A DNA stretch of 64,000 bases from Alkalinema sp. FACHB-956. GTDB taxonomy: Bacteria; Cyanobacteriota; Cyanobacteriia; Leptolyngbyales; Leptolyngbyaceae. The stretch's first letter is position 1, and every line of letters starts with the position of its first letter. Position numbers and translations under genes: made by a program. Below, piece after piece: positions 1-10,700 of this stretch. The notes under the pieces were generated by a model that was not told the origin of the DNA, did no database searches, and saw only the letters and a list, made by a program, of their open reading frames with translations. Location of the stretch: NCBI RefSeq assembly GCF_014697025.1, contig NZ_JACJRC010000002.1, positions 124,001-188,000 on the forward strand, in the 5' to 3' direction.

Positions 1-146
1 GAATCGGTTTCTTCATCTGGGAAGCGTACCAAAATAACTACATCAGTGAAGTGGTGTTAGCACTGCTGTACATCGGGATGGTGGGTCTGCTGCTCGATAA
101 ATTCATGGCTTGGTTGCAAACGCTGATCATGAAGGGTCAGTCCTAA
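1..146 (+). CDS. nrtB: Nitrate ABC transporter permease, C-terminal end
   Basis: The window opens inside this gene; the last 48 codons are present in frame 3 and end at TAA 144-146. The visible piece holds a hydrophobic final membrane helix (VVLALLYIGMVGLLLDKF) and a short basic cytoplasmic tail, as expected for the end of an ABC permease. Identity as NrtB rests mainly on context: the next two genes are the nitrate transporter ATPases NrtC and NrtD in the canonical order. NrtB would form the inner-membrane channel with the two ATPases, fed by the NrtA lipoprotein encoded upstream of the window. The 140-base gap to nrtC is longer than usual for tightly coupled genes. Confidence 0.75.
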   Translation, partial: IGFFIWEAYQNNYISEVVLALLYIGMVGLLLDKFMAWLQTLIMKGQS

Positions 147-286
147 GACCCATTCCAACGTCAGTTGAAAGGTCAGTCCGAAGATGAGTCCTAGCGTGAT
201 GCAATCCGGGATTAAACAGCCTGGACTGACTGCACTGGATTTACGCAAAACAGCATAACAACCACAGGGATTACAGGAGGGCATGC

Positions 287-2296
287 ATGACAACCCTGGA
301 ACTGAACAATACAGAATTGGTGAACATTGAGGGCGCTGGAAAAACCTTTCCGCTCTCCGGTGGTCGGGAATATATCGCCCTGAAGGGGATTGACCTAAAA
401 ATTCGCAAGGGGGAATTCATTGCGCTAATCGGGCACTCCGGTTGTGGCAAATCGACGCTGCTCAACATGATTGCCGGGTTGGACTTGGCGACCGATGGTG
501 TAGTGACCCTCGATGGGTTGACGATTACCAAACCCGGCCCCGATCGCATGGTCGTGTTCCAAAACTACTCGCTGCTGCCTTGGCTAACGGTGCGGGACAA
601 CGTCGCCCTCGCGGTGGACGAAGTGTTGACGGAAAAGACGCCCGCCGAGCGGAAGGAAATTGTTGAACATTACATCGGCGTCGTAGGGTTGGCTGGATGT
701 ATTGACAAACTGCCGCCGGAAATTTCCGGGGGGATGCGGCAACGGGTGGCGATCGCCCGAGCCCTCGCGGTTCAGCCGAAATTGTTGCTGTTGGATGAGC
801 CCTTTGGGGTGTTGGATGCGCTGACGCGGGGTAACTTGCAGGAGCAGTTGGTGCGGATTTGTGAAGAGAATCAAATCTCCGCGCTGATGGTGACCCACGA
901 AGTGGACGAAGCGGTGCTGATGAGCGATCGCATCGTCATGCTCACCAACGGGCCTGCCTCAAAAATTGGCGGCATTTTGGAAGTGGACATTCCCCGTCCC
1001 CGTCGCCGTTTGGAAGCCGTCAAACATCCCAGCTACTACCAGCTCCGCAGCGAAATCATCTACTTCTTGAACCAACAGAAGCAGGTCAAGAAAATGCGGG
1101 CCAAGAAAGTCCAAGTGGTGCCCCGCCACGGGCTGGAAAAGGTCAACCTGGAACTGGGTTTTGTGCCTCTGACGGCCTGCGCCCCCATGGCGATCGCCCA
1201 GGAAAAAGGCTTTTTTGCCAAGCATGGTTTGGATGAAGTCAACCTCGTCCGCGAGTCCACTTGGCGGGGCGTTGCCGATGGGATTACCGGGGGCTACATT
1301 GATGCAGCCCAGATGCCGTCGGGAATGCCCGCCTGGATTACCCTCGGTGGCGCGGGAGCCCAGAGTGTGCCCGTGGTCAGTTCCCTCACCATGACCCGCA
1401 ACGGCAACGCCATTACCCTGGATCGCCGCTTCCAAGACATGGGCGTGAAAACCCTGGCGGATTTCAAGCGGGTGATTGAACAATCACCGGATCAGCCCCA
1501 CCGCATGGGCGTGGTGCACCCGTCTTCGATGCACAATATGCTGCTGCGCTATTGGTTAGCATCGGCTGGCATTGACCCCGATCGCGACCTGCAACTGAAG
1601 GCCATTCCCCCGGCGCAAATGGTGGTGGACTTGAAGGGTGGCACGATCGATGGATTCTGCGTGGGGGATCCTTGGAACCTGCGGGCGGAAATGGAAGGTG
1701 TAGGCTTTACGATCGCCACGGACGTGGACATCTGGGCCGGCCATCCCGGTAAAGTGCTAGGCTGCCGTGCCGATTGGGCTGCGGCCTATCCCAATACTCA
1801 CATTGCCTTAGCCAAGGCGTTGTTGGATGCCTGCCGCTACTGTGCTGATCCGGCCAACGCGGCGGAAATTTGCCAAATTCTGATGCGGCGGGAGTATCTT
1901 GGCACCAACTTGGAATACATTCACCTGGGTGGCCCTGGGGATACGGTTCCAGGGGTGAACTCTGTGGCCCACCATGTGTTCTTTGGTGAAGGGGTGAACC
2001 GTCCCAGCCGGACAGAACACCTTTGGCAAATGGTGCAGATGGCGCGCTGGGGCGATGTGCCCTTCCCCCGCAACTGGGTGGAAGTGGTGGAAAACATCTG
2101 TCAGGTGGGCGTGTTTGGTACCGCTTCCCGTGAGTTGGGGATGACTGAGATTTCCTACAGCCGCAGTTCCATTCAGCTAGTCGATGGATCGCAATTTAAC
2201 GCTGATGATCCGATCGCCTATCTCAACGGTCTAGCGATTAAGCGGGATGTGACCATGGCAGAAATCCCGATCGGCCCTGCGAGAGCCGTTGCCTAA
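287..2296 (+). CDS. nrtC: Nitrate ABC transporter ATPase with fused substrate-binding-like domain, NrtC
   Basis: A 669-residue protein. Residues 1-260 are an ABC ATPase: Walker A GHSGCGKS at 49-56, signature SGGMRQRVAIARALA, Walker B LLLLDEPFG and the MVTHEVDEA switch region. Residues from about 285 to the end resemble the NrtA/SsuA-type periplasmic binding fold but carry no signal peptide. This fusion is diagnostic of cyanobacterial NrtC, whose C-terminal domain is known to inhibit nitrate uptake when ammonium is supplied. Start ATG 287 has a strong AGGAGG six bases upstream. It should pair with NrtD as a heterodimeric ATPase under the NrtB permease. Confidence 0.95.
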   Translation: MTTLELNNTELVNIEGAGKTFPLSGGREYIALKGIDLKIRKGEFIALIGHSGCGKSTLLNMIAGLDLATDGVVTLDGLTITKPGPDRMVVFQNYSLLPWLTVRDNVALAVDEVLTEKTPAERKEIVEHYIGVVGLAGCIDKLPPEISGGMRQRVAIARALAVQPKLLLLDEPFGVLDALTRGNLQEQLVRICEENQISALMVTHEVDEAVLMSDRIVMLTNGPASKIGGILEVDIPRPRRRLEAVKHPSYYQLRSEIIYFLNQQKQVKKMRAKKVQVVPRHGLEKVNLELGFVPLTACAPMAIAQEKGFFAKHGLDEVNLVRESTWRGVADGITGGYIDAAQMPSGMPAWITLGGAGAQSVPVVSSLTMTRNGNAITLDRRFQDMGVKTLADFKRVIEQSPDQPHRMGVVHPSSMHNMLLRYWLASAGIDPDRDLQLKAIPPAQMVVDLKGGTIDGFCVGDPWNLRAEMEGVGFTIATDVDIWAGHPGKVLGCRADWAAAYPNTHIALAKALLDACRYCADPANAAEICQILMRREYLGTNLEYIHLGGPGDTVPGVNSVAHHVFFGEGVNRPSRTEHLWQMVQMARWGDVPFPRNWVEVVENICQVGVFGTASRELGMTEISYSRSSIQLVDGSQFNADDPIAYLNGLAIKRDVTMAEIPIGPARAVA

Positions 2297-2397
2297 GCCT
2301 GACCGTTGCCGAATTCTGAAAAGTTGGACTGCACCAGTCCCCTTTCTGGCATCAGACTGGTTGTCCAGCACTTCACCTCTATCCATCAACCTGTGCC

Positions 2398-3237
2398 ATG
2401 ACCTACAGCATTCAAAAACCTAAAAACGCTGCTCCCGATCAAACTGCGCCCTTTCTCGTCTTGGATGGCGTCACGAAAGTCTATCCCACGGCCTCTGGCC
2501 CGAACGTGGTGATCAAGGGCATTAACCTAGAAGTGAAAGAAGGCGAATTTATCTGCCTGATTGGCCACTCTGGTTGCGGCAAGTCCACGTTGCTCAATAC
2601 GATTTCGGGCTTTGCCGATCCCAACGAGGGCGAAGTGCGGAAGCGGGGACAAAAGATTACGAAACCTGGCCCCGATCGCATGGTGGTGTTCCAGAACTAT
2701 TCCCTCATGCCTTGGCTGTCTGCCTACGATAATGTCTACCTGGCGTTGGATTCGGTACATCCCAACAAGTCCAAAGCGGAAAAAGATCATATTGTCCAAG
2801 AACACCTCGTCATGGTGGGCCTAGGCGACGCCATGGACAAGAAGCCGCCCCAACTGTCCGGGGGGATGCGGCAACGGGTGGCGATCGCGCGGGCGTTTTG
2901 TCTGCGGCCTGAGGTACTGATTTTGGATGAGCCTTTTGGGGCGTTGGATGCGATTACCAAGGAAGAGATGCAGGAGGAACTGTCGCAAATTTTCCTGGAT
3001 CACAAGTGTACGATTCTGATGGTGACCCATGACATTGATGAATGTCTGTTCTTGGCCGATCGCTTGGTGATGATGACCAACGGCCCTGCGGCTGGGATTG
3101 GCGAAATTTTAGATATTCCCTTCCCCCGTCCCCGCGATCGGGCTCAAATTCTGGAAGATCCACGCTACTACGATTTGCGGAACCGTGCGCTGGACTTCCT
3201 GTATAACCGCTTTGCCCACGATGATATTAGTGTTTAG
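2398..3237 (+). CDS. nrtD: Nitrate ABC transporter ATPase, NrtD
   Basis: A 279-residue ABC ATPase closely similar to the first half of NrtC: Walker A GHSGCGKS at 56-63, signature LSGGMRQRVAIARAF, Walker B VLILDEPFGALDA and MVTHDIDECLFLADR. The absence of the C-terminal binding-like domain and the position after nrtC identify it as NrtD. No strong ribosome binding site precedes the start, so translation may depend on the upstream gene. The stop codon lies in the first of three 14-bp tandem repeats. The usual next gene, narB (nitrate reductase), is not here: a terminator and the oppositely oriented recJ follow. Confidence 0.93.
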   Translation: MTYSIQKPKNAAPDQTAPFLVLDGVTKVYPTASGPNVVIKGINLEVKEGEFICLIGHSGCGKSTLLNTISGFADPNEGEVRKRGQKITKPGPDRMVVFQNYSLMPWLSAYDNVYLALDSVHPNKSKAEKDHIVQEHLVMVGLGDAMDKKPPQLSGGMRQRVAIARAFCLRPEVLILDEPFGALDAITKEEMQEELSQIFLDHKCTILMVTHDIDECLFLADRLVMMTNGPAAGIGEILDIPFPRPRDRAQILEDPRYYDLRNRALDFLYNRFAHDDISV

Positions 3238-3271
3238 ACATGCGTGTTTAGACATGCGTGTTTAGACATGC
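3230..3271. repeat. Three perfect 14-bp tandem repeats across the nrtD stop codon
   Basis: The unit gtgtttagacatgc occurs three times without a gap. The nrtD stop TAG (3235-3237) is inside copy 1, so the other copies duplicate the end of the gene into the downstream DNA. Confidence 0.95.
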
Positions 3272-3365
3272 GTGCTGAATAATCTGCCCATTGAGGGGAG
3301 ATCGGCGTGAGAGGCCCCGATCGATGGCAATGTACTTGCCCAATTAACTATCGCTATCCCAAATC

Positions 3366-3397
3366 AGGGAGGACATTCAACGCCTCCCTCTTTTTTT
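3366..3397 (+). terminator. Intrinsic terminator after nrtD
   Basis: A 7-bp stem (agggagg / cctccct) with a 10-base loop is followed by C and seven T. It ends the nrt operon before recJ, which is read from the opposite strand. Confidence 0.85.
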
Positions 3398-3427
3398 GAG
3401 CTGATTGAGTCACAGATCTGTGAGCTA

Positions 3428-5467
3428 CTACCCGGCCTCCGATCGTCCCGTCGATTCCAACGGTTCCCCCTGAGTCCGCCAAACCTCCGCAGCCGTCTTC
3501 ACCAAACTGTAGTAGGGTTCCTGCGTCACATCCACTGCCTGAGACGGATGGAACCGTTTCCCCAGCGTCCCCATGCGTTCCCCCTTCTGAATCGCCAAAA
3601 CGTCCCCCTTGTCATTGCGAATCCGGAGTTCCGGTTTGCCCGGACGATCGATCATCTGACAGCGATAGGTGCGATCGCGATGCACAAATGCCACCCCCCC
3701 CGAATTCGATTCCTCCGGCAACCGCGCCCCAATCACCTCTAACTGAATCGACACCTCCCCCTGCCACTCATTGCTTTTCAGCCGATAGGCCACATCGATC
3801 GCCGATGGTAACGGATGATAATCGCCCCAACGCCACGCGATCGCCTCTAACCGCTTCGCAGGACGATCGGACTGCCAATCCTCCTGCGCCAACGACAACT
3901 TAATGTGGCCGCGCCCCACTAATTTTTGAGTTAACACCTGCACATTCGGCGTCCAAAATACGGGTTCCGGATTCGCCATGCCGCAGGGGTGCAATGCATC
4001 CATTTCTAAATACAGGTCATAATCAATATCCTCAAAATTCGCTAACGCATCGACGGTCACCAACGGCTTGAGATGTTCTGGCTGCAAACAACCATGGGCA
4101 AACAGACTCAACCGCGATCGCATCTCCTCCAACGCCGCCGCCGGAAACGAAAAGCCCCCCGCAGCTCGGTGGCCTCCATGCTTAATCGTCAGCTCTTTAC
4201 AAAATTCCAGCGCCTCAAACACATGAAATTCTGGAATTCCCCGCGCCGATCCCCGAATCACATCTGGATGTTCATCCTCATAGGTTCCAATGAATACCGG
4301 AACGCCATAGCGCTCTACTAACCGCGATGCCACAATGCCAATCACCCCATGGTGCCATTCCGGTTGAACCATGAGTAATACTCGATCTTCCTTGGCATTC
4401 ACTTCACCGGTTTCATAAGCTTCAACCGCTTCATACTCAATCTGTTCGCAGAGTTGTTGTCGCTGCTTATTGACCTGCTCACACTGCATGGCCCGTTCCA
4501 GCGCCACCCCTTCATCATCCGTCGTCAGTAATTCAATCACCGTGACCGGATCGCCAATGCGCCCGATCGCATTAATCCGAGGCCCCAACCGAAACCCGAT
4601 CGCATCTGGCTTTAAATTTTTATCCCCCATCACCCCAGACACCTGCATCAATGCCTGTATCCCTGGAATTTGGGAATAGGGGAGCAAATGCAGCCCCCGC
4701 CGTACCCAGCGCCGATTCACCCCCGTCAAGGGTGCCAAATCCGCGATCGTGCCGAGGGTGAACAGTTCCAGTAGCATCTCCCGCAGGTCTTGCCCCCGCC
4801 CTAAACTATTAGCTAACTCCAAGGCCAAAATATAGGCGACCCCGACCCCTGCCATGGAGTGATAGGGCGAATCGGGATCAATCAGTTTAGGATTCAAAAT
4901 AGCATTGGCCGGTGGAATATCTTTCGGGACATCATGGTGATCGGTAATAATCACCACTAGACCTAACTCTCGCGCCAATACGATCGGATCATAGGCAGAA
5001 ATACCATTATCAACGGTTAAAACAACACTAACCCCTTCGTGGTAAAACTCTTCGATAATTCGTTGGTTAATGCCATAGCCCTCACTCATCCGACTGGGAA
5101 TAGCATAATCTACAACAGCACCGAGGGACCGCAGCGATCGGAGTAACAGTGCAGTACTGGTCATGCCGTCCGCATCGTAATCGCCGCAAATGGCAATGCG
5201 CTGGCCTTGGTTAATTGCCTGGATCAGCAGTTCCAAACTCAGGGGTAAGTCCGGGAAATCCTCCAGCGGCGAGGGGAGTTCTTCCCGATCGGGATCCAAA
5301 AAAATTTCCGCTTGGTCGATCGTTTTAATTCCCCGATTGATCAACACCTGGGCAATGACGGGCGAAATTCCCACTGCCTGAGCTAATTTGATGGCCTGCT
5401 CCGATCGCGCGGGATAGAGATTCCAACGCTGATCAGGGATGCTGGATTGGGAGTTGAAGTCATTCAC
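3428..5467 (-). CDS. recJ: Single-stranded-DNA-specific 5'-3' exonuclease RecJ
   Basis: A 679-residue member of the DHH phosphoesterase family, which degrades single-stranded DNA 5' to 3' in recombination and mismatch/base-excision repair. Motifs visible: DYDADG at 96-101, VDNGI near 152, the family DHH at 176-178, and the DHHA1 nucleic-acid-binding motif with GGHRAAGGFSF in the middle of the protein. The C-terminal third is an OB-fold-like RecJ extension common in cyanobacteria. It converges with the nitrate operon and is followed by no other gene on its strand within 250 bases, so it is probably transcribed alone. Confidence 0.93.
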   Translation of the reverse strand: MNDFNSQSSIPDQRWNLYPARSEQAIKLAQAVGISPVIAQVLINRGIKTIDQAEIFLDPDREELPSPLEDFPDLPLSLELLIQAINQGQRIAICGDYDADGMTSTALLLRSLRSLGAVVDYAIPSRMSEGYGINQRIIEEFYHEGVSVVLTVDNGISAYDPIVLARELGLVVIITDHHDVPKDIPPANAILNPKLIDPDSPYHSMAGVGVAYILALELANSLGRGQDLREMLLELFTLGTIADLAPLTGVNRRWVRRGLHLLPYSQIPGIQALMQVSGVMGDKNLKPDAIGFRLGPRINAIGRIGDPVTVIELLTTDDEGVALERAMQCEQVNKQRQQLCEQIEYEAVEAYETGEVNAKEDRVLLMVQPEWHHGVIGIVASRLVERYGVPVFIGTYEDEHPDVIRGSARGIPEFHVFEALEFCKELTIKHGGHRAAGGFSFPAAALEEMRSRLSLFAHGCLQPEHLKPLVTVDALANFEDIDYDLYLEMDALHPCGMANPEPVFWTPNVQVLTQKLVGRGHIKLSLAQEDWQSDRPAKRLEAIAWRWGDYHPLPSAIDVAYRLKSNEWQGEVSIQLEVIGARLPEESNSGGVAFVHRDRTYRCQMIDRPGKPELRIRNDKGDVLAIQKGERMGTLGKRFHPSQAVDVTQEPYYSLVKTAAEVWRTQGEPLESTGRSEAG

Positions 5468-5577
5468 AAATCAAAGCCAGGGACGAAGCCGGATCGCGAT
5501 TATCAGTGCATCTAATTATAGAGCGGTGTCGTCCTTTGGATCTGCCTTGTCCGCCCCGTTTCCCCAGCTCAGCGACT

Positions 5578-5940
5578 TCACTGAATTTGAGTATCGACCT
5601 TAACGGAGAAGTCCGCCTCGATCGTGGCTTTGACCTGGTAACTCCCACCCCCTTCAAAATAGCCATCGGGACGGGACGTATGACGCTTGCCTTGGGCCTC
5701 AAATTCTAACTGTAAACTCGCTTCTCCAGAAGGCTGCACCGAAATCTGACGCGCCTGTCCCGGAGGAATCGTCCCTACCGGCTGGGAAAATCCTGGCCCT
5801 TTGGCCGTGACGTTGGTTATTTCAGCCGAAGAGCGATTCACGATCGTCACGGGTGTGGTGCGATAGCCTCCGGAGCGATCGCCACAGCCTGGAATGACCG
5901 TCAATCCTATTAAAACCAACGCACTCAATCCTAATTTCAT
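5578..5940 (-). CDS. Small putative lipoprotein
   Basis: 120 residues with a lipoprotein signal peptide: MKLGLSALVLIGLTVIPGC ends in a lipobox-like VIPGC, so cleavage and lipidation at Cys19 are expected. The mature part is about 100 residues of predicted beta-rich sequence (PVTIVNRSSAEITNVTAKGP), reminiscent of immunoglobulin-like folds that begin with a VxNxS strand, but I recognise no family. It lies upstream of recJ on the same strand, about 110 bases away, so it could share its transcript. Confidence 0.65.
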   Translation of the reverse strand: MKLGLSALVLIGLTVIPGCGDRSGGYRTTPVTIVNRSSAEITNVTAKGPGFSQPVGTIPPGQARQISVQPSGEASLQLEFEAQGKRHTSRPDGYFEGGGSYQVKATIEADFSVKVDTQIQ

Positions 5941-6084
5941 CGCATGTTCCTCACGCCAGTCTACGATCGTTCAGCTAGGAAGGTCATGGAGCCGGAAAAA
6001 ATCAAAAGAATTCACCCACTCAGCTGCTTCCATGGCATCCCAGACAAAATTTATTGTCCAAAGTCCATTTAAGTCCCCCTGGCC

Positions 6085-6215
6085 AGAACTTATGCCCCAT
6101 TGATGCCATACTTATGCCACACTTGTGCCACACTTGTGGCCACATTTATACCGCTTACCGCCTACCCCTTACCGCTTACCCCTTACCATTGTCCCGCTGT
6201 ACCGCTGCCCCCTGT
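6085..6215. repeat. Degenerate short repeats upstream of the HTH-ATPase gene
   Basis: The 348 bases between the lipoprotein and the HTH-AAA gene start (5941-6288) contain no convincing gene. The part listed here is made of imperfect direct repeats, first around acttgtgccac and then around ccgcttacc / cccttacc. They may form the leader or promoter region of the downstream ATPase. Confidence 0.6.
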
Positions 6216-6288
6216 CTGATTTATGTCTGACTTCAAACCTCCATTGAGGGCGGTTGCCTATGATAGAAGCAGGATTGAGGATAAGGTC

Positions 6289-7611
6289 ATGGGTCGATCG
6301 CTCCACGTCAAAACATCGCAACTGGAACAGGTCAAGCGTCAGTTGAAACAGCAGGGCTATGCTCGTCAGCAGGATTTAGCGGAAGAGCTACAAATGTCCC
6401 GATCGACGGTGAGTAATTTTCTCAATGGGCGTCCTGTCGATCACCTCAATTTCATTGAAATTAGCGATGCACTTCAGCTAGACTGGCGCACGATCGCGGA
6501 TTTTAGTTCAGAACTCGATCGAGAACCGCAAGCAGCACCATTAAACGTGCCATCAAATGCATCATTACTCACCCTCGCAGGGGTTACAGAAACCCTCGTA
6601 GGGGTCACAGAATTAGAGGCATTTGAGCCATTTATTTACATTGAACGGGATGGCATTGATGCATTAGGAATCACAGTGCTACAGCAACCCTATGCCCTGT
6701 TACGGATTAAAGCTCCGCGTCTGATGGGAAAAACGGCACTTTCCTATCGCTTACTGCACCAATTACAGCACCAGGGTTACCAGTCAGCCAGCCTAAATTT
6801 TCACCTAGCCAGCGTGACGGAATTTGCGAGTCTGAGTGCATTCCTAAAATGGTTCTGTAGTGCAATTACTCAACTGTTACAGCGTTCTAATCGTTTAGCA
6901 GACTACTGGGATGAAACCTTTTCAACAGCCAAAATGAGCTGTACCGATTACTTTGAGCAATACCTGTTAGCCGATCTATCTACGCCGCTCGTGTTGTGCC
7001 TAGATGAAATCGATCGAATTTTCCCCTATCCTGAAGTGGCTGCTGAGTTTTTAGGGTTATTGCGAGCTTGGCATGAGCGGGGCAAAATTCATACCGTGTG
7101 GCAAAAATTACGGTTAGTTTTGATTTACTCTACCGAGGTGTATATTCCATTAAATTTATATGAGTCTCCTTTTAATGTGGGGCAGTTTCTTGAGTTGCCT
7201 AATTTAAATAACGAACAAGTTCAGACATTAGTCGCCCGATCGGGTTTGACTTGGACAACGGCAGAAATAACCGAGGTCATGACTTGCGTGGGAGGGCATC
7301 CGGCTTATTTACAACGGCTGATTCAGGCTTGCCAGCAGGGGGAGTCCTTAGTCCATCTCTTACAAACGGCTCCCACCGAAGCCGGAATCTATCGTGATGA
7401 ATTACGTCATTTGTGGCGCTTGATTGCCCGTCAGCCAACGCTACTAGAAGCCTTACGAGAAATTCTAGCTAATCCAAAACCGCAATCGATCGATGTAGAT
7501 GCAGCCCAACAGCTCGATCGATTGGGATTAATCAAGATACAAAACCAAAAGTACACCTTGAAATGTGAATTATATCGCAACTATTTTCAACGACGCTTGA
7601 AACCCGTTTAG
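6289..7611 (+). CDS. HTH-domain AAA-like STAND ATPase
   Basis: 440 residues from ATG 6289; an in-frame ATG at 6223 exists, but 6289 has gagg eight bases upstream and begins MGRSLHV, the usual start of this cyanobacterial family. Residues about 1-75 are a helix-turn-helix of the XRE/STAND-associated type (RQQDLAEELQMSRSTVSNFL). Then comes an AAA-like (AAA_35/STAND) ATPase: P-loop region APRLMGKTAL, which lacks the first Gly of a classic Walker A, and Walker B PLVLCLDEIDRIF. A C-terminal winged-helix-like region follows (AAQQLDRLGLIK). Such proteins are thought to be signalling switches. The next gene encodes a second AAA-like ATPase 111 bases downstream. Confidence 0.8.
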   Translation: MGRSLHVKTSQLEQVKRQLKQQGYARQQDLAEELQMSRSTVSNFLNGRPVDHLNFIEISDALQLDWRTIADFSSELDREPQAAPLNVPSNASLLTLAGVTETLVGVTELEAFEPFIYIERDGIDALGITVLQQPYALLRIKAPRLMGKTALSYRLLHQLQHQGYQSASLNFHLASVTEFASLSAFLKWFCSAITQLLQRSNRLADYWDETFSTAKMSCTDYFEQYLLADLSTPLVLCLDEIDRIFPYPEVAAEFLGLLRAWHERGKIHTVWQKLRLVLIYSTEVYIPLNLYESPFNVGQFLELPNLNNEQVQTLVARSGLTWTTAEITEVMTCVGGHPAYLQRLIQACQQGESLVHLLQTAPTEAGIYRDELRHLWRLIARQPTLLEALREILANPKPQSIDVDAAQQLDRLGLIKIQNQKYTLKCELYRNYFQRRLKPV

Positions 7612-7722
7612 TTGGGATTCGAGATCGTTGAGTTAATGAGTTAAGACCTATCGTTTGGCGTTTGAGATAGCGCTTATATTCTGGTTGTTATTTTCCTGTC
7701 ATTTACAGTTTGGAGTTGTCCA

Positions 7723-10700
7723 ATGGAACCAATGATTTATCAAGTGGGGGGGAGTCTTCAAGCCGATGCCCCCAGTTATGTGAAACGATCCGCCGATACT
7801 GAACTCTATCAAGCCTTAAAGCGGGGCAAATTTTGCTATGTCCTAAATTCTCGGCAGATGGGTAAGTCAAGTCTCAAGGTGCAGATGATTCGGCAGCTAG
7901 AGGGGGAAGGTATTGCCTGTATCTCGATCGACGTGACGGAAATTGGGACGCAGGGTGTGAGTCCACCCCAGTGGTATGGGGCATTAATTCAGCGTTTAGC
8001 ACAACGGTTTGATTTGGCCAAGTTCGATCGCCGTAGCTGGCTCCAGGCAAGGGCAGATATGCCGATGGTACAGGTCTTTGGGGAATTTGTGGAAACGGTG
8101 CTGTTAGCCCAGACGCAGGGCGCAATCGTGGTTTTTCTGGATGAGATTGATAGTATGTTGCGCTTGGCGTTTAAGGATGATTTTTTTGCAATTTTGCGAG
8201 CCTTTGAAAATAAGCGATCGGAACAACCTAGCTTCCAGCGATTAACTTGGTGTTTGCTAGGGGTAACAACGCCGGGAGAGTTAATTCAAGATCCCCTACG
8301 GACTCCGTTTAATATTGCCCTGGGCATTGAGTTAAAGGGCTTTGAGTTAGCGGATTGTTTGGGATTAGCGGCTGGGTTGCGATCGGAACATCCCACGACA
8401 GTATTAGCAGAAATTCTGCACTGGACAGGGGGACAACCCTTTTTAACTCAAAAGTTATGTGCGTTGTTAGCCGCGGAAACTATGCAACCCGAGGAATTAG
8501 TCCCGGATTGGGTCGCGCGGGTGGTGCAACAACGGATCATTCGCCAATGGGAGGCGCAGGATACGCCAGAGCATTTAAAAACATTACGCGATCGCTTACT
8601 GCAAAGTGATGTTGATTTGCGGACGCGGTTATTGGGGGTCTATCAACAGATTTTGCAGCAGAATGGGATTACAGCCCATGAAAATGCAGATCATCAAGCA
8701 TTGCGTTTGACAGGATTGGTGGTCAAGCGGGATGGCAAATTGCAGGTGTATAACCCCATCTATCGGCAGGTCTTTGATGAGATGTGGTTAGCGCAGATGT
8801 TGGCGGAATTGCGCCCCTATGGAGCGGCGATCGCGGCTTGGATGGCGTCGGGACAAACGGATGAGTCCCGGTTGCTGCGGGGACAGGCCCTCACGGAGGC
8901 GCAGGCTTGGGCCGAAGGGAAGCGGTTAGGAGATGAGGATTATCGATTTTTTGCAGCGAGTCAGGCGTTGGAATCTCGGGAAATGGAGCAACGGCTAAAA
9001 GTGGTTGAAGAAGAAAAGTCGATTTTAGCAGCAGCGGAAATGCAGGCCCAGCAACGATTACAGCAAGCAGGGCGATGGGTGAAAGGGGGCGCGATCGCGG
9101 CGGGATTGTTGTCGATCGGGGCGGTTGGTTTGAGTTTTTACAGTTGGCGGACTTGGGAGGAGCAGCAAGTCGCAGTGGCGGTAACACGCCTAGAGCGGGA
9201 GGGTGCAGCGGTCTTAGACCAAATCAAGAAGCGGCCCTTGGAAGGATTGCTAAGTGCAATGCGATCGGCGGATGAATTGAACCAGATCATGCAGAAGACT
9301 GGAGCAAAGGACTATTTAACAACCAGCCCTGCCTATGCTTTGCAGACAGCTTTGGAACTAACCAAATATCAAACCCTATTGGCGCATCCAGCCCAAATTG
9401 CTTCCATAACAATGACTTCAAAAGGCAATGAAATCTCAACCTTTGCTGAAGATGGTTTTATGCGCACATGGAGTCCGTCGGGACAATTATTGACTGCCGT
9501 AAAAGTAATTCACGATTTCCAGCTAGATCTAACGCAGAGAACACAAACTAACTTTATTCACAAAGCTGGAATTTTGGCGGTTCTTAATGAAGATAAACAA
9601 CAGGGGCAAAATAAGATTAATGTTTTTGATCAATCGGGACGTCTGTTACTAACTCTATCTTCAAGGAAGGAGGGAGTCAAACCGGGAGAATTCCCACTAA
9701 TACATGAACCTTATCAGCCATTCCTTTATCCAGGAGTTTTAGGTGTCACCGATAATCACATACTCTTACTCGCCAGTTATCGAGCGAGGGGATTCGAGCA
9801 GCCAGTCAGTACAATTTTCCAGCGATCTCAAAAATTATCAACACAGATGGAAAGGGTGTATGCGCAAGAATTGAGCCCGAAAGGGGATCTCATGTTAACG
9901 CGCTCAGAATTTTTTGAAGATAATAGCAACATCGTAGAGATTCGAGATCTAACGGGCAAAATCATTACAGAATTAAAAGGTTATAAGAATCAGGTTTACA
10001 ACACTCATTTTGCTCCGCAAGGGGATAAGATTCTCACGATTTCCAGCGATCGAACGATCAGAATTTGGGATTTACACGGTAAGCTCCTCTCAGCGATTCA
10101 GGGCTATTCATCTTCAATCGATTGGTCTTCTGATTCCGATGCCCAGTTCAGTCCCCAGGGAGATAGGATTCTGACAACTAACATGAATCCTCCTCAGGTG
10201 TGGGATTTATCGGGAAATCTGATTGGTACATTAAACGGAAAAGCGAAGAGTACATTAGCTCAGTTCAGTCCAGATGGTCAGTTTATTGCAACGGCCAACA
10301 CTGATGGCTCTGCAAGAATTTGGAATGTTAAAGGCAAGCTACTTATTGAGTCTGGAAAGTACGATCACGATTTAGTTAAGAGTCCTCATTTCTTGAAAGG
10401 TGATCATCGCCTTGTCACCTTTGCCCAAGACAAAACCGCACGCATTTGGGATTGGAAACAACAATACCTAGATTCCATCCCCTCTCAGAAAGTCCTCCGA
10501 ACTGCCCATATCAACCCGCTAACTCAACGGGTACTGGTTGTTCCAGAAAAATCTGACGATGCTCAGATTATAAATTTCGCAGGAAAGCGTCTTGCCACTT
10601 TAAAAATGCCGCTGTCTCAGAATGAGTGGACAAAATGGCATCAGAAAACAGGTAAACAGACAAGGGGTTGGAAGATTCGCCAGGACAAGAAATATATTAT

